Shown piece after piece: positions 8,542-17,722 of a stretch of DNA of 64,000 nucleotides. The DNA lies in NCBI RefSeq assembly GCF_009707515.1, contig NZ_WLYI01000002.1:238892-302891 (forward strand). The letters run 5' to 3'. The stretch comes from Pseudomonas karstica (GTDB taxonomy: Bacteria > Pseudomonadota > Gammaproteobacteria > Pseudomonadales > Pseudomonadaceae). The translations under genes and the position numbers were made by a program. The notes under the pieces are model-generated. The model was not told the origin of the DNA. It saw nothing but the letters and a program-made list of their open reading frames with translations, and searched no databases. The stretch's first letter is position 1. Every line of letters starts with the position of its first letter.

Positions 8542-8913
8542 TCACACATTCGATGCACGTAGTAAATACCAATGCGCGAACAGCTGCGGACTCTCTCTTC
8601 GAACAAGACGCAGCCGATGCTCCGCTTGACGTATAGAGACTCGGTACTTGCTCTTCATCCATTTGAGCAGGCGCGATTGCAACGCGCTCCACAGTCGATA
8701 GCTGAAGTTTCTGTACCAGAATTTACCGTAGTATTCGATCCATCCTCGAATAACAGCGTTGTACCTGCGAGAAAATTCCCTCAGGTCATCCGTAGTGAAT
8801 CGATGGATGCGCCAGTGTTTGATCGTGCCTACCATCCTGCGCATCGCCTTCATCGACGCTCCCGGCATGCACTTACGAAAGAGTTCGCCCTTGGAGTTCC
8901 TCAGGGTTCGCAC
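8542..8913 (-). pseudogene. Group II intron maturase, C-terminal fragment
   Basis: About 120 residues corresponding to the thumb/maturase (GIIM) region of an intron-encoded protein: KAMRRMVGTIKHWRIHR, the hallmark RYNAVIRGWIEYYGKFW, and LLKWMKSKYR. The reverse-transcriptase fingers and palm (YADD) are absent, so it cannot support retrohoming by itself. The end of the frame lies 4 bp before domain V, the normal arrangement in short-tailed introns. It is open upstream to about 8945, where similarity to maturases is lost. Confidence 0.8.
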
Positions 8914-8945
8914 CTCCGACGCCGACGTGAGAGGTGAGTCGCAGG

Positions 8946-9275
8946 CGCAGTCGTCCTCACATGTATGAGGAGAGGCTGATCAATAACCGTAGTTAAGCGA
9001 GGCTTACGATCCGCGCCGATTAGACCCATAGCGAAGTTATACAGTCGCGATGGCTAATGAAGCCAGCCTTGCTTCCGGTCGCCCACTACAAACAATCCCG
9101 CATCACCAATTCAACGAAGGGTTGGCGCCGGCGCGGGCCGAGGAAAAACTTAACGTCGTGTCCGGGATTGGTTGGTAAGGGGCCGGCGAACACACCTTCC
9201 GAACTCCAGCATTAAGGACGATGGTGTATATGAAGCGGGAGGTTCTGGGTCCGACCGGACTATCGAGACCCACGA
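8946..9275. other. Stretch with no recognisable gene
   Basis: Between the intron fragment and the integrase remnant no coding frame, RNA or repeat can be supported. Base composition is mixed, and short stop-free frames show no family signature. It is probably degraded mobile-element DNA. Confidence 0.4.
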
Positions 9276-9279
9276 CCAG

Positions 9280-9630
9280 AAACCCGATGTTCAACTTTGC
9301 GTACCACTTTCAAAACTGAACAACCGCTTCTTAAGCGTTTTCCATGGCCAGGCGCCTGGCATTACGCTCCAGCTGCCGATGGACACGTGGATCGATGCCG
9401 CTAGCGATCAGTGCCCTCGCAACTTCACGCAGAGCACGAGCATCTCGTAAGCTAATTTCAGGATAGGTACCAAGGGAAATACGAGGTTGCTTATCCGCCC
9501 AGGAAAAGCGGAAGTGCCAGTATTTGGCGCCTTTCGTACTCACGAAAAGAGCGAGGCCATTGTAGTCAGGGAGGGTGTGGTCCTTGGCACGGGGTTTGGC
9601 GTGCCGGACCGCAGTTTCGGTGAGAGCCAT
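9280..9630 (-). pseudogene. P4-type tyrosine integrase, N-terminal remnant
   Basis: The frame starts MALTETAVRHAKPRAKDHTL, then LFVSTKGAKYWHFRF and RISLGTYPEISLRDARAL. This is the DUF4102 (arm-binding) domain that begins P4-like integrases. It stops at 99 residues (TAA at 9331-9333), just where EAVV-type sequence of the next domain continues after the stop, so a nonsense change and loss of the catalytic domain have killed it. It points away from tRNA-Gly (9856-9931) and starts about 225 bp from its 3' end, the usual position for an integrase whose att site is that tRNA. The lost island is not recognisable. Confidence 0.8.
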
Positions 9631-9724
9631 CGTACAGTCTCCGTCTCGTTTGAATAGAGGAGATTTGTACGGTTTCCAGAGAGGCGAGTCCCACGAAAAG
9701 GTGATCTACCAAGTGCCGGATTAA

Positions 9725-9750
9725 TGTACTAAATGATGTACTAAAAAATC
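9725..9750. repeat. Short tandem repeat ATGTACTAA between integrase and tRNA
   Basis: Two copies of ATGTACTAA separated by 3 bp (ATG) lie upstream of the integrase start, in the interval where integrase arm-type sites or att-flanking sequence normally lie. Function is inferred from position only. Confidence 0.4.
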
Positions 9751-9788
9751 GTGGCTGGTAGTGGTTTCGAGTGGAACTTACTGGAACG

Positions 9789-9814
9789 AAAAAAGAGGCC
9801 GAAGCCTCTTTTTT
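9789..9814. terminator. Bidirectional intrinsic terminator
   Basis: AAAAAAGAGGC, loop CGAA, GCCTCTTTTTT: a perfect 11-bp stem giving a U-run on either strand. It lies just past the 3' end of tRNA-Gly and is the likely terminator of the gacA-uvrC-pgsA-tRNA transcript on the minus strand. Confidence 0.85.
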
Positions 9815-9855
9815 CAATCTCTACAAACTTCAATGGAAGCCAGTAGACAAATAAT

Positions 9856-9931
<76 letters not shown>

Positions 9932-9994
9932 GTTTTGGTGGTGTGCATTCTATAGAATCCAGAACACCCGTCAAGCCCTTGATTCAAAATAGTT

Positions 9995-10555
9995 TTATTT
10001 CTTTTCGACGGTGGTCCGCAGATGAGGCCATGCGGCACGCAGATATTGCAGCATGGACCACAAGGTCAGGCCAGCAGCGATCAACAACAAGGCATAGCCC
10101 AACAATACCCAGAAAGTGAATAGCGGGGGATTGGCCAGCAGGATGACCAGAGCAAGCATCTGGGCCGCAGTTTTCCATTTGCCCATGTTGGAGACGGCCA
10201 CGTGGGCTCGGGCGCCGATTTCGGCCATCCATTCACGCAAGGCGGAGACGACGATCTCGCGACCGATGATCACCGCAGCGGGCAGGGTCAGCCATAGGTT
10301 GGCGTGCTCCTGTACCAATAACACCAGGGCCACGGCCACCATCAGCTTGTCGGCCACAGGATCAAGGAACGCACCAAAGGGCGTACTTTGTTCCAGGCGA
10401 CGTGCCAGGTATCCGTCCAGCCAGTCGGTTGCCGCCGCAAAGGCGAAGACTGAACTGGAAGCCAGGTAACTCCATTCGTACGGCAGGTAAAACAGCAAAA
10501 TGAAAATCGGGATGAGCAGGACGCGAAGTACGGTGATCAGATTAGGGATATTCAT
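9995..10555 (-). CDS. pgsA: CDP-diacylglycerol-glycerol-3-phosphate 3-phosphatidyltransferase
   Basis: An inner-membrane enzyme (186 residues) that joins CDP-diacylglycerol and glycerol 3-phosphate to give phosphatidylglycerol phosphate, the committed step to phosphatidylglycerol and cardiolipin. The CDP-alcohol phosphotransferase signature DG-x2-AR-x8-G-x3-D-x3-D is complete ([10 protein letters not shown]...[12 protein letters not shown], residues about 54-82). Several hydrophobic helices follow. Length equals that of known PgsA. The ATG at 10555 ([11 protein letters not shown]) fits the family start; a GTG two codons upstream is possible. It lies 32 bp after uvrC and upstream of tRNA-Gly in the gacA operon. 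Confidence 0.96.
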   Translation of the reverse strand: MNIPNLITVLRVLLIPIFILLFYLPYEWSYLASSSVFAFAAATDWLDGYLARRLEQSTPFGAFLDPVADKLMVAVALVLLVQEHANLWLTLPAAVIIGREIVVSALREWMAEIGARAHVAVSNMGKWKTAAQMLALVILLANPPLFTFWVLLGYALLLIAAGLTLWSMLQYLRAAWPHLRTTVEKK

Positions 10556-10587
10556 CGGCACAACTGGCTACGAGGTGAGAAGGCATT

Positions 10588-12411
10588 CTACTCGCTATGC
10601 AGGTTTGCATAAATCAACTCAGCGAGCTTTTTACTGATACCAGGGGCTTTGGCTATTTCGTCAATGCTTGCACGGGACAGCTCCTGCAAGCCACCAAAAT
10701 GTTTTAACAGGTCCCGCCGACGCTTCGGCCCTACCCCTGCCACCCCTTCCAGGGTTGAGGTACGCCGGGTTTTACCACGCCGCGCCCGGTGGCCAGTAAT
10801 GGCGAAACGGTGAGCTTCGTCGCGGATCTGCTGAATCAGGTGCAGCGCCGGGGAATCACCCTTCAAGGTGAACTCATGGGCGGCATCATTCAAGTACAAG
10901 GTTTCAAAACCGGCCTTGCGGGTGGCGCCCTTGGCCACGCCGAGCAGGATCAGGTCGGGTACCGCCAATTCGTTGAGCACGTCACGGGCCATGGATAACT
11001 GGCCCTTGCCGCCGTCCACCAGCAGGATATCAGGGAGCTTGCCCTCACCGTCCTTCAGTTTGCTGAAACGCCGGGTCAGGGCTTGATGCATGGCGGCGTA
11101 GTCATCGCCAGCGGTGACGCCTTCGATGTTATAGCGCCGATAGTCGGACTTGATTGGCCCTTCCGGCCCGAACACCACGCAGGACGCCACGGTGGCTTCG
11201 CCGCTGGAGTGGCTGATGTCATAGCACTCCAGGCGTTGTGGTGGCTCTTCGAGGTTGAGGACTTCGGCCAACGCGTCAAAGCGGGCGGCAACGTGCTGAC
11301 GATTGGCCAGGCGTGCACTCAAGGCCTGTTCGGCGTTGGTCACGGCCAATTGCTGCCAGCGTGCCCGGGTACCGCGCACGCGGTGGCTGATGTCCAGTTC
11401 GCGGCCACGCAGTTCGTGAATAGCTTCGATCAGCGTCGGGAAGTCGTCATGAACCACGTTGACGATCAACTCGCTGGGCAAGTCGCGCTCGGGGCTACTG
11501 ACGTAATACTGGCCGAGAAACGCCGCCATGACCTCGGCAACCTCTTCATCGATACCGGTCTGGGGAAAGAAATTCTTACTGCCCAGCACTCGCCCGCCAC
11601 GCACGCTTATCAGATGCACGCAGGCGCCGCCCGGATTGACGAACGCCGCGATGACATCGACGTCGCCGGTACCGCCTTCCATGCTTTGCTGATCCTGGAC
11701 CCGACGCAACAAGGACACCTGGTCGCGCAGTTCGGCCGCCCGCTCGAAATCCAGGGTGCTGGCTGCCTGCTCCATGGCTGTGGAAAGCTCATCGGCCAGG
11801 GCGTTGCTGCGCCCCTCGAGGAACATCACCGAGTGGCGCACGTCTTCAGCGTACTCCTGGGGTTCCACCAATCCCACACATGGCGCCTTGCAGCGCTTGA
11901 TCTGGTATTGCAAGCATGGCCGGGTGCGGTTCTTGTAGAAGCTGTCTTCACACTGGCGAACAAAAAAGGCTTTTTGCAGCAGGCCGAGGCTTTCACGGAT
12001 GGCACCGGCACTGGGGTAAGGGCCGAAATACTTGCCCTTGCGCTTCTTCGCCCCACGGTGAATGCTCAGGCGCGGAAAATCACCGTCGGATAAAAATACG
12101 TATGGGTAGGATTTATCGTCGCGCAGCAGGATGTTGTAGGGTGGCCGCCATTCCTTGATCAGCGTCTGCTCAAGCAGCAACGCCTCGGTTTCATTGGCGG
12201 TGATGGTGGTTTCCACCTGGGCAATACGCCCCACCAGCGCAGCGGTCTTGGGTGACAGGCCGGTCTTGCGGAAGTAACTCGCCAGGCGGTTCTTCAGGTT
12301 CTTGGCTTTGCCGACGTACAACAGGCGCGCATCACTGTCGAACATGCGGTACACGCCAGGACGGCCACTGCAGGTGGAGAGAAAAGCACTCGGATCGAAC
12401 AGGTCAGTCAT
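10588..12411 (-). CDS. uvrC: Excinuclease ABC subunit C
   Basis: The UvrC nuclease of nucleotide-excision repair (607 residues), which cuts both sides of a lesion in the UvrB-DNA complex. Domains in order: GIY-YIG nuclease (GRPGVYRMF... [14 protein letters not shown], residues about 15-90), a Cys-rich patch ([17 protein letters not shown]), the UVR motif (residues about 195-235), the RNase-H-like endonuclease core ([23 protein letters not shown]), and two helix-hairpin-helix motifs at the C-terminus ([21 protein letters not shown]). The start at 12411 ([11 protein letters not shown]) immediately follows the gacA stop, as in other pseudomonads; the two genes are co-transcribed. Confidence 0.97.
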   Translation of the reverse strand: MTDLFDPSAFLSTCSGRPGVYRMFDSDARLLYVGKAKNLKNRLASYFRKTGLSPKTAALVGRIAQVETTITANETEALLLEQTLIKEWRPPYNILLRDDKSYPYVFLSDGDFPRLSIHRGAKKRKGKYFGPYPSAGAIRESLGLLQKAFFVRQCEDSFYKNRTRPCLQYQIKRCKAPCVGLVEPQEYAEDVRHSVMFLEGRSNALADELSTAMEQAASTLDFERAAELRDQVSLLRRVQDQQSMEGGTGDVDVIAAFVNPGGACVHLISVRGGRVLGSKNFFPQTGIDEEVAEVMAAFLGQYYVSSPERDLPSELIVNVVHDDFPTLIEAIHELRGRELDISHRVRGTRARWQQLAVTNAEQALSARLANRQHVAARFDALAEVLNLEEPPQRLECYDISHSSGEATVASCVVFGPEGPIKSDYRRYNIEGVTAGDDYAAMHQALTRRFSKLKDGEGKLPDILLVDGGKGQLSMARDVLNELAVPDLILLGVAKGATRKAGFETLYLNDAAHEFTLKGDSPALHLIQQIRDEAHRFAITGHRARRGKTRRTSTLEGVAGVGPKRRRDLLKHFGGLQELSRASIDEIAKAPGISKKLAELIYANLHSE

Positions 12412-12412
12412 T

Positions 12413-13054
12413 TCAGGCGCTGGCATCCACCATGCCATGGCGCACTGCCAGCAAGGTCAGTTCAACATCACTGCTGATGGAGAGCTTCTCGAAAATGCGA
12501 TAGCGATAAGTGTTAACGGTTTTTGGCGACAAGCACAGCTTGTCGGAGATCGACTGGACCTTCTGGCAACCCACGATCATCAAGGCGATCTGGATTTCCC
12601 GTTCCGACAGTGCATCGAACGGAGAGTCGCTGGTGGGTTGGAAAGACTTGATAGCCAATTGCTGGGCAATCTGCGGGCTGATATAGCGTTGGCCGGCAAA
12701 CACCAGGCGAATCGCCTGGACCATTTCCGACAGGCCTGCGCCTTTTGTCAGGTAACCCGCCGCGCCCGCCTGTAGAAGCCGTGTAGGAAATGGATCTTCC
12801 TCGCAGACGGTGACTACGACTACCTTGATGTCCGGGTGGCTGCGCAACAACTTGCAAGTGGCCCCAAGACCGCCGATCCCGGGCATCTTGACGTCCATCA
12901 AAACCACATCGGGCTTCAGCTCCCGGGCCTTGACCAGGGACTCTTCCCCCGATTCGGCCTGGCCGACTACTTGCAGGCCATCGATGTCAGCCAGCATTCG
13001 TGTAATGCCTGTACGAACGAGATCATGGTCATCGACTACTAGCACCCTAATCAA
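12413..13054 (-). CDS. gacA: GacA global response regulator (TTG start)
   Basis: A NarL/FixJ-type response regulator of 213 residues that, when phosphorylated by GacS, turns on the RsmX/Y/Z small RNAs and hence secondary metabolism, exoenzymes and biofilm traits. The receiver shows DDHD (acidic pocket), phospho-acceptor Asp54 ([10 protein letters not shown]) and LTKGAG (switch Lys). The LuxR-type HTH is at about 145-205 ([13 protein letters not shown] ... [16 protein letters not shown]). The start is a TTG at 13054 ([13 protein letters not shown]), the rare start known for gacA of fluorescent pseudomonads; upstream in-frame codons lack homology. It is immediately followed by uvrC. Confidence 0.97.
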   Translation of the reverse strand: MIRVLVVDDHDLVRTGITRMLADIDGLQVVGQAESGEESLVKARELKPDVVLMDVKMPGIGGLGATCKLLRSHPDIKVVVVTVCEEDPFPTRLLQAGAAGYLTKGAGLSEMVQAIRLVFAGQRYISPQIAQQLAIKSFQPTSDSPFDALSEREIQIALMIVGCQKVQSISDKLCLSPKTVNTYRYRIFEKLSISSDVELTLLAVRHGMVDASA

Positions 13055-13212
13055 GCAGACACCTCGCGATATGGTCTTATAGGTTGCTGAACACCTTAGC
13101 AAAAAACCAAGGCGCAGACCTAGCTGCAAGTATCATATAGGTAGAGTTTCCGTACGTTGCAGATATCTGCCGGGAGACAAACGATTTTATTAGCTGAGTA
13201 AACGGTCAGGAA

Positions 13213-13662
13213 TCAGTGGCAGTCAAGCTCCATCCGCCAGAAACAGGTCTCCTCGCCAATGATACTCAAGCCCTTGCGCTGATAAAGCCTTCTCGCCGGA
13301 TTAGTCTTGAATACGGTCAGCCGCAACAGCCCCAGGCCTTGGGTACGGGCCTTTAGGGCCATTTGCTCCAGCACCCAACTGCCAGCCCCTTGCCCACGGC
13401 AGTCCTTGAGGATATGCAATTCACGGATATAGAGTGCCTTTTCATCCCGACTCAGGCTGACAAAACCCACCACTGCGCCCTCTCGATAGATCAGCCAATT
13501 CTCCCGGCCAGCCCAGGCGGTATCAAATCCCTTGTCGGACCATAACAGGTCGTTTTGACGGTAATAGTCACCCATCGCCTGGCGTGTCAGGGTTCGGGCG
13601 AATGTCAGGTCCCGATCTGTGGCGAGCCGCAGCTGAAACGGCATAAGGTTGCGCTCCATCAA
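13213..13662 (-). CDS. GNAT-family N-acetyltransferase
   Basis: A 149-residue single-domain acetyltransferase. The acetyl-CoA loop is RGQGAGSWVLEQMALKART (residues about 88-106, R/Q-x-x-G-x-G/A), with strand ALYIRELHIL before it and the terminal LRLTVFKTNPARRLYQRKGLSIIGEE after it, the canonical GNAT ending. The start is ambiguous between two adjacent Met codons; AGAGGA lies just upstream. It is upstream of gacA on the same strand with a 150-bp gap and is probably an independent unit. The acceptor substrate is unknown. Confidence 0.85.
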   Translation of the reverse strand: MMERNLMPFQLRLATDRDLTFARTLTRQAMGDYYRQNDLLWSDKGFDTAWAGRENWLIYREGAVVGFVSLSRDEKALYIRELHILKDCRGQGAGSWVLEQMALKARTQGLGLLRLTVFKTNPARRLYQRKGLSIIGEETCFWRMELDCH

Positions 13663-13796
13663 ATCCTCTTAGTTAACGTAGTCAAACATAGGGACACTTG
13701 CTCAATAGCCCTGAACACTTACTGCCCATAGAAATTACTGATTGAATCCACCCGCGCGCCTCTAGTAAGCTCCCCCCCATCATTTGGAGATATACC

Positions 13797-13931
13797 ATGC
13801 TGCAACTCACCCCCACTCAGGTTTGCCTTACTGCCAACGTACAACGTTCGGCCGTGGCTACCCGCGTGAACGGTTTGAGCGCGCTGGCCAGCTTTTATTT
13901 TGGGTATTGGTTTAGCCACTGGCGCGCCTGA
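13797..13931 (+). CDS. Aromatic-rich leader peptide (leader 1) of the DAHP synthase gene
   Basis: A 44-codon frame with a good ribosome site (TTGGAGA, 6 bp before ATG at 13797). Its last part reads SFYFGYWFSHWRA: seven Phe, Tyr or Trp codons within eleven. A strong intrinsic terminator begins 50 bp after its stop. Codon clusters of this type before a terminator are the mark of ribosome-mediated attenuation, here suited to sensing charged tRNA-Phe, tRNA-Tyr and tRNA-Trp together. The regulated gene is the type-I DAHP synthase at 14284. The leader call rests on composition and layout; regulation is inferred. Confidence 0.8.
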   Translation: MLQLTPTQVCLTANVQRSAVATRVNGLSALASFYFGYWFSHWRA

Positions 13932-13981
13932 TACCTGAAATCGGCGCCCACTACTCAAGGGGTCGCCTACCAGAGAAATCT

Positions 13982-14019
13982 AACCCCCGGTCGGCTCCCC
14001 GACCGGGGGTTTTGTTTTT
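13982..14019 (+). terminator. Attenuator terminator after leader 1
   Basis: A stem of CCCCCGGTCGG and CCGACCGGGGG (11 bp, extended by AA/TT) with loop CTCC, followed by TTTTGTTTTT. It is a strong rho-independent terminator between leader 1 and the second leader/DAHP synthase. Upstream segments (GGCGCC near 13922 and 13950) could form a competing pairing when the ribosome stalls. Confidence 0.88.
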
Positions 14020-14083
14020 CTGGCCCTGGCAAAGCATCTCCTTGGTTTTTCGTTGTCTTCAGAACATTTAAAGGAATCACACC

Positions 14084-14236
14084 ATGAACTACGCCACCTA
14101 TTACCGCTACGACACCTCCACCGCCTGGCGATTTAGCAAGCCCCGCTCGGGACAGCCTGCCGCCTCCGATCGGTCACCTGCAGGTGGCAAGCCAACACAC
14201 GTAGCCAATCCGGCCAATTGTCGAACACCCCTGTAG
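14084..14236 (+). CDS. Second aromatic-rich short frame (leader 2) before DAHP synthase
   Basis: A 50-codon frame with AAAGGAA 8 bp before its ATG. It opens MNYATYYRYDTSTAWRF: four Tyr, one Trp and one Phe in the first 17 codons, then becomes Pro/Gly/Ser-rich. It lies after the attenuator terminator and ends 47 bp before the DAHP synthase start. It could be a second sensing leader, acting on translation or on a further structure (stem AAGTGCG.../...CGCTTG near 14240-14270). It has no recognised family. The front-loaded aromatic codons are opposite in position to leader 1. Confidence 0.6.
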   Translation: MNYATYYRYDTSTAWRFSKPRSGQPAASDRSPAGGKPTHVANPANCRTPL

Positions 14237-14283
14237 GGCCAAGTGCGCGGGAGACACCCGCCGCTTGCCCAGGAAGCCCAAAT

Positions 14284-15372
14284 ATGAACTCCTCCATCGC
14301 CGCCCTGCCTGTTTCCACCCTGCCCTGCGCCAATGAAGCGCTGACCCGGCGTTTGCCCAGCGCTCTTGAACTCAAGCAGCAACTGCCTCTGAGCCCGTTT
14401 CTGAACGAACAAGTCCAGGCTCATCGCCAGGCGGTGCGCGCCATTCTCAATGGCGAAGATTCACGCCTGCTGCTGATTGTCGGCCCCTGCTCGATCCATG
14501 ACCCGGAATCGGCCATGGAATACGCCCGCAACCTGAAGAAGCTTGCACTGGAAGTCAGTGACCAGATGCTGCTGGTGATCCGCGCCTACGTCGAAAAGCC
14601 CCGCACCACCATCGGTTGGAAGGGCCTGGCCTATGACCCGCACCTGGACGGCAGCGACGACATGGCCGCCGGCCTGAACCTGTCTCGAGAACTGATGCGC
14701 GAGATGCTGCGCCTGGGCCTGCCGGTCGCCACTGAATTGCTGCAACCCATGGCTGCCGGCTACTTCGACGACTTGCTCAGTTGGGTGGCCATCGGTGCGC
14801 GCACCACCGAGTCGCAGATCCACCGCGAGATGGCCAGCGGCCTGGGCATGCCCGTGGGTTTCAAGAACGGCACCGACGGTGGCGTCGCCATCGCCTGCGA
14901 CGCCATGCGTTCCGCCGCTCACCCGCATCGTCATTTCGGCCTCGACAGCCAGGGTCACCCGGCAATCATCCAGACGGCGGGCAACCCTGATACACACCTG
15001 GTGCTGCGCGGCGGCCATCGCGGGCCGAACTACGATCGCCAGAGCGTGGCCCAGGTCAAGGTTGACCTGGCAAAAACCAAGGTCACGCCCCGGATCATGG
15101 TCGATTGCAGTCACGCCAACAGCGCCAAGGACCCACTGCGCCAGCCCGCCGTATTCAATGACGTACTGGAACAACGCTTGCAGGGCGACACCTCGCTGAT
15201 CGGCATGATGCTGGAAAGCCATCTGTTCGAAGGTTGCCAGCCATTGAGCCCATCGATGCGTTACGGGGTGTCGGTGACCGACGGTTGCCTGGGTTGGGAG
15301 GGTACCGAGCAATTGTTGCGCGAAGCGGCGCGGCGGTTGCGTGAACATCGTAGGAACTTTGCCGGGAAATAA
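14284..15372 (+). CDS. 3-deoxy-7-phosphoheptulonate (DAHP) synthase, type I
   Basis: The first enzyme of the shikimate pathway (362 residues): phosphoenolpyruvate plus erythrose 4-phosphate give DAHP in the cytoplasm. The AroF/G/H-type motifs are all present: LIVGPCSIHDPESA (about 61-74), EKPRTTIGWKG (about 98-108), GFKNGTDG (about 194-201), LRGG, and the C-terminal DCSHANSAKD metal/substrate segment. Length is normal. The ATG at 14284 follows AGGAAG; an earlier in-frame start at 14218 would overlap leader 2 and lacks homology. Which amino acid inhibits it is not certain from sequence. The leader arrangement points to control by aromatic amino acid supply. Confidence 0.93.
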   Translation: MNSSIAALPVSTLPCANEALTRRLPSALELKQQLPLSPFLNEQVQAHRQAVRAILNGEDSRLLLIVGPCSIHDPESAMEYARNLKKLALEVSDQMLLVIRAYVEKPRTTIGWKGLAYDPHLDGSDDMAAGLNLSRELMREMLRLGLPVATELLQPMAAGYFDDLLSWVAIGARTTESQIHREMASGLGMPVGFKNGTDGGVAIACDAMRSAAHPHRHFGLDSQGHPAIIQTAGNPDTHLVLRGGHRGPNYDRQSVAQVKVDLAKTKVTPRIMVDCSHANSAKDPLRQPAVFNDVLEQRLQGDTSLIGMMLESHLFEGCQPLSPSMRYGVSVTDGCLGWEGTEQLLREAARRLREHRRNFAGK

Positions 15373-15421
15373 CCGCCTGAATCCGGTAGGCTCACCTTTT
15401 TTATTCAAGGAGTTACCCCCC

Positions 15422-15703
15422 ATGGCCAAAGCCACTGCCCGCCACATCCTGGTTGCCACTGAAGACAAGTGCAACGAACTGAAGTCCAAAATCGAAGGCG
15501 GCGCCGATTTCGCAGAGATCGCCAAAGCCAACTCCACCTGCCCATCCAGCCGTGACGGCGGCAACCTGGGCTCATTCGGCCCAGGCCAGATGGTCAAGGA
15601 ATTCGACAGCGTGGTATTCAGCGCCCCGGTCAATACCGTGCAAGGCCCAGTAAAAACCCAGTTCGGTTATCACCTGCTGGAAGTGACCAGCCGTCAGGAC
15701 TGA
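15422..15703 (+). CDS. ppiC: Parvulin-type peptidyl-prolyl isomerase
   Basis: A 93-residue single-domain parvulin that speeds cis-trans isomerisation of X-Pro bonds in the cytoplasm. It has the full rotamase fold: ATARHILVATEDKCNEL at the start, the FAEIAKANSTCPSS loop with the active-site Cys, GGNLGSFGPGQMV, and the closing FGYHLLEV. Length matches E. coli PpiC (93). The start at 15422 is preceded by AAGGAG; sequence upstream belongs to the end of the DAHP synthase gene. A terminator follows 18 bp after the stop. A close paralogue lies at 30067. Confidence 0.95.
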   Translation: MAKATARHILVATEDKCNELKSKIEGGADFAEIAKANSTCPSSRDGGNLGSFGPGQMVKEFDSVVFSAPVNTVQGPVKTQFGYHLLEVTSRQD

Positions 15704-15721
15704 TCCGCCGGCCTGCCTAAA

Positions 15722-15755
15722 ACAACGGCCCGCCTTTTGGTGGGCCGTTGTGTTT
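15722..15755 (+). terminator. Intrinsic terminator after ppiC
   Basis: Stem ACAACGGCCCGCC with GGTGGGCCGTTGT (13 bp, one G-T pair), loop TTTT, followed by a short GTTTGT tract. It separates ppiC from the yej operon. Confidence 0.75.
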
Positions 15756-15838
15756 GTGCGTCAGCAGGGTGACTGGCGAGGCGTGCAGGGTTAGCGTACA
15801 AATCCCCTTCTTTATTCACCTGGCGCCCAAGGCTGAAA

Positions 15839-17722
15839 ATGCGACTGGACTTCATCACCTTATTTAGCTCCTCCCTGGTTGGCTCCACCCTGGCCCTGCT
15901 GATGGCGACCACGGCCGCTCTCGCCGCACCGCAACACGCCTTGACGGTATACGGTGAACCTGCGAAATACCCCACCTGCTTCAGCCACTTCGATTACGCC
16001 AACCCCAACGCCCCCAAGGGCGGCAGCCTACGGCGCTCGGCCATCGAGATTGGACGCTACGACCATGTCATGCCCTACATCGACAAAGGCATCGGCGTCA
16101 GCCAGATCGACGGCTGGGTGTATTCGCCCCTGGCCCAGCGCTCCCTGGATGAGCCGTACACGGTCTACGGCCTGGTGGCAGAACAGATCGAGCGCTCGGA
16201 GGACGGCTTGTCCCTGCGCTTCTACCTCAACCCCAAGGCCCGTTTTGCTGATGGCCAGCCCATCACCGCCGAAGATGTACGCTACAGCTACGACCTGTTG
16301 ATGACCCAAGGCAGCCTGCGCTACCGAACACTGTTCGCCGACGTCAAGCACGTCGAAGTGGAAGGCCCCCGGCAAGTGCGCTTCGATTTCTCCAGCAATG
16401 AGAACCGCACCCTGCCTCTGGACGTTGCCACCTTGCCGGTGTTTCCCGAGCACTGGTGGAAGAGCCGCGACTTCACCAATGGCGGCGGCTACGAGGCGCC
16501 CCTGGGCAGCGGCCCTTATCGGGTGAGCAAAGTCGACTCCGGCAACACCATCAGCTTCCAGCGCGACCCCGACTGGTGGGGCAAGGACCTGCCCGTCAGT
16601 CGCGGCCTGTATAACTTCGATCACCTGAGCCTGGAGTACTTCGGCGACACTGAAGTTGCCCGCCAGGTACTGCGGGGCGGCGCCTACGATTTCAACCGCG
16701 AGTTCTCCGCCACCGGCTACTCCATCGGCTACAACGGCCCGGCCCTGAACGATGGCCGCCTGCAACGGGCACACCTGGCCAAGGACGCGCCGCAACCGGC
16801 CCAGGGCTACGTGTTCAATGTGCAAAAACCGATATTCAAGGATCGCCGCGTGCGCCAGGCCCTGGCGATGCTGTGGGATTTCGAATGGGCCAACCGGCAG
16901 ATGATGTACAACCTGTACATCCGCCAGCAAAGCTACTTCTCCAACAGCCCTCTTGCCGCCACCCAACTGCCGGATGCTGACGAACTGGCAATCCTGGAAC
17001 CGCTGCGCGGGCAAATTCCCGATGAGGTCTTCACCCAGGTCTTCAAGGCGCCCACCACCGACGGCAGCGGCATGATCCGCGATAAACAGCTGCAAGCCCT
17101 GGCTCTGCTGGAACAGGCCGGTTGGAAGCCAGACGGCGACAAACTGGTCAACGGCGATGGCGAGCCACTGGAGTTCACCTTCCTCAACGCCCAGTCCGGC
17201 CTTGAACGTTTGCTGTTGCCCTACAAACGCAACCTGGCGCAGATCGGCATCACCCTCAATATCCGCCGCATTGACTCATCGCAGTACGTCAACCGCCTCA
17301 TGGCCCGGGATTACGACATGATTGTCAGCGGTTTCCCGGTCACCACCTCGCCGGGAATGGAGCTCTACAACTACTTCGGCTCGGCTGCCGCCTTCGATCC
17401 GGGTGCCAACAACTACATCGCTCTCAAGGACCCGGCCGTCGACACCCTGATCGCCGGGCTGGTCAAGGCCAGCAACCAGGCACAGATGCTCAGCTATGCC
17501 CACGCCCTGGACCGAGTGCTGCAATGGAATTACCTGTGGATCCCCAATTACTACCCGCCGGGCACTTCCGCCGCCTGGTGGAACCGTTTCGGTCGCCCGG
17601 CCGTGGCAGCCAGCAATGACGAAGCCCTGGAAACCTGGTGGGAAGTCAGCCCCACTCCCCTCACCAATAAGCAGATGAAAGCCGAGCTGATCAAGCGCGG
17701 CCAGCCGGGAGGCGCCCACTGA
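15839..17722 (+). CDS. yejA: Peptide ABC importer, periplasmic binding protein (YejA-like)
   Basis: A family-5 solute-binding protein of 627 residues, the ligand receptor of a Yej-type importer. Residues 1-29 form a signal peptide (cleavage after AALA), then the SBP_bac_5 fold with the typical [21 protein letters not shown] opening and [25 protein letters not shown] motifs. YejABEF takes up oligopeptides and, in enterobacteria, the antibiotic microcin C. It is the first gene of a four-gene operon; yejB begins at the stop codon with overlap. The start has no perfect Shine-Dalgarno but the signal peptide fixes it. Confidence 0.92.
   Translation: MRLDFITLFSSSLVGSTLALLMATTAALAAPQHALTVYGEPAKYPTCFSHFDYANPNAPKGGSLRRSAIEIGRYDHVMPYIDKGIGVSQIDGWVYSPLAQRSLDEPYTVYGLVAEQIERSEDGLSLRFYLNPKARFADGQPITAEDVRYSYDLLMTQGSLRYRTLFADVKHVEVEGPRQVRFDFSSNENRTLPLDVATLPVFPEHWWKSRDFTNGGGYEAPLGSGPYRVSKVDSGNTISFQRDPDWWGKDLPVSRGLYNFDHLSLEYFGDTEVARQVLRGGAYDFNREFSATGYSIGYNGPALNDGRLQRAHLAKDAPQPAQGYVFNVQKPIFKDRRVRQALAMLWDFEWANRQMMYNLYIRQQSYFSNSPLAATQLPDADELAILEPLRGQIPDEVFTQVFKAPTTDGSGMIRDKQLQALALLEQAGWKPDGDKLVNGDGEPLEFTFLNAQSGLERLLLPYKRNLAQIGITLNIRRIDSSQYVNRLMARDYDMIVSGFPVTTSPGMELYNYFGSAAAFDPGANNYIALKDPAVDTLIAGLVKASNQAQMLSYAHALDRVLQWNYLWIPNYYPPGTSAAWWNRFGRPAVAASNDEALETWWEVSPTPLTNKQMKAELIKRGQPGGAH

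Larger units (their letters stand above)
8462..8945 (-). mobile_element. Group II intron, 3' fragment inserted in IS66 tnpC
   Basis: The minus strand carries the C-terminal maturase region, then domain V and domain VI, ending in a pyrimidine (AC) at 8462 exactly where the IS66 reading frame resumes. Domain V (8504-8537) is a canonical 34-nt hairpin starting GAGCCGTATG and ending CACGTACGGTTC. Domain VI (8463-8500) has an AGCCGAGGG stem with a bulged A near its 3' end. Everything upstream of the maturase thumb/X region, including the reverse-transcriptase core, is missing; the left boundary of the fragment is approximate. Confidence 0.85.
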
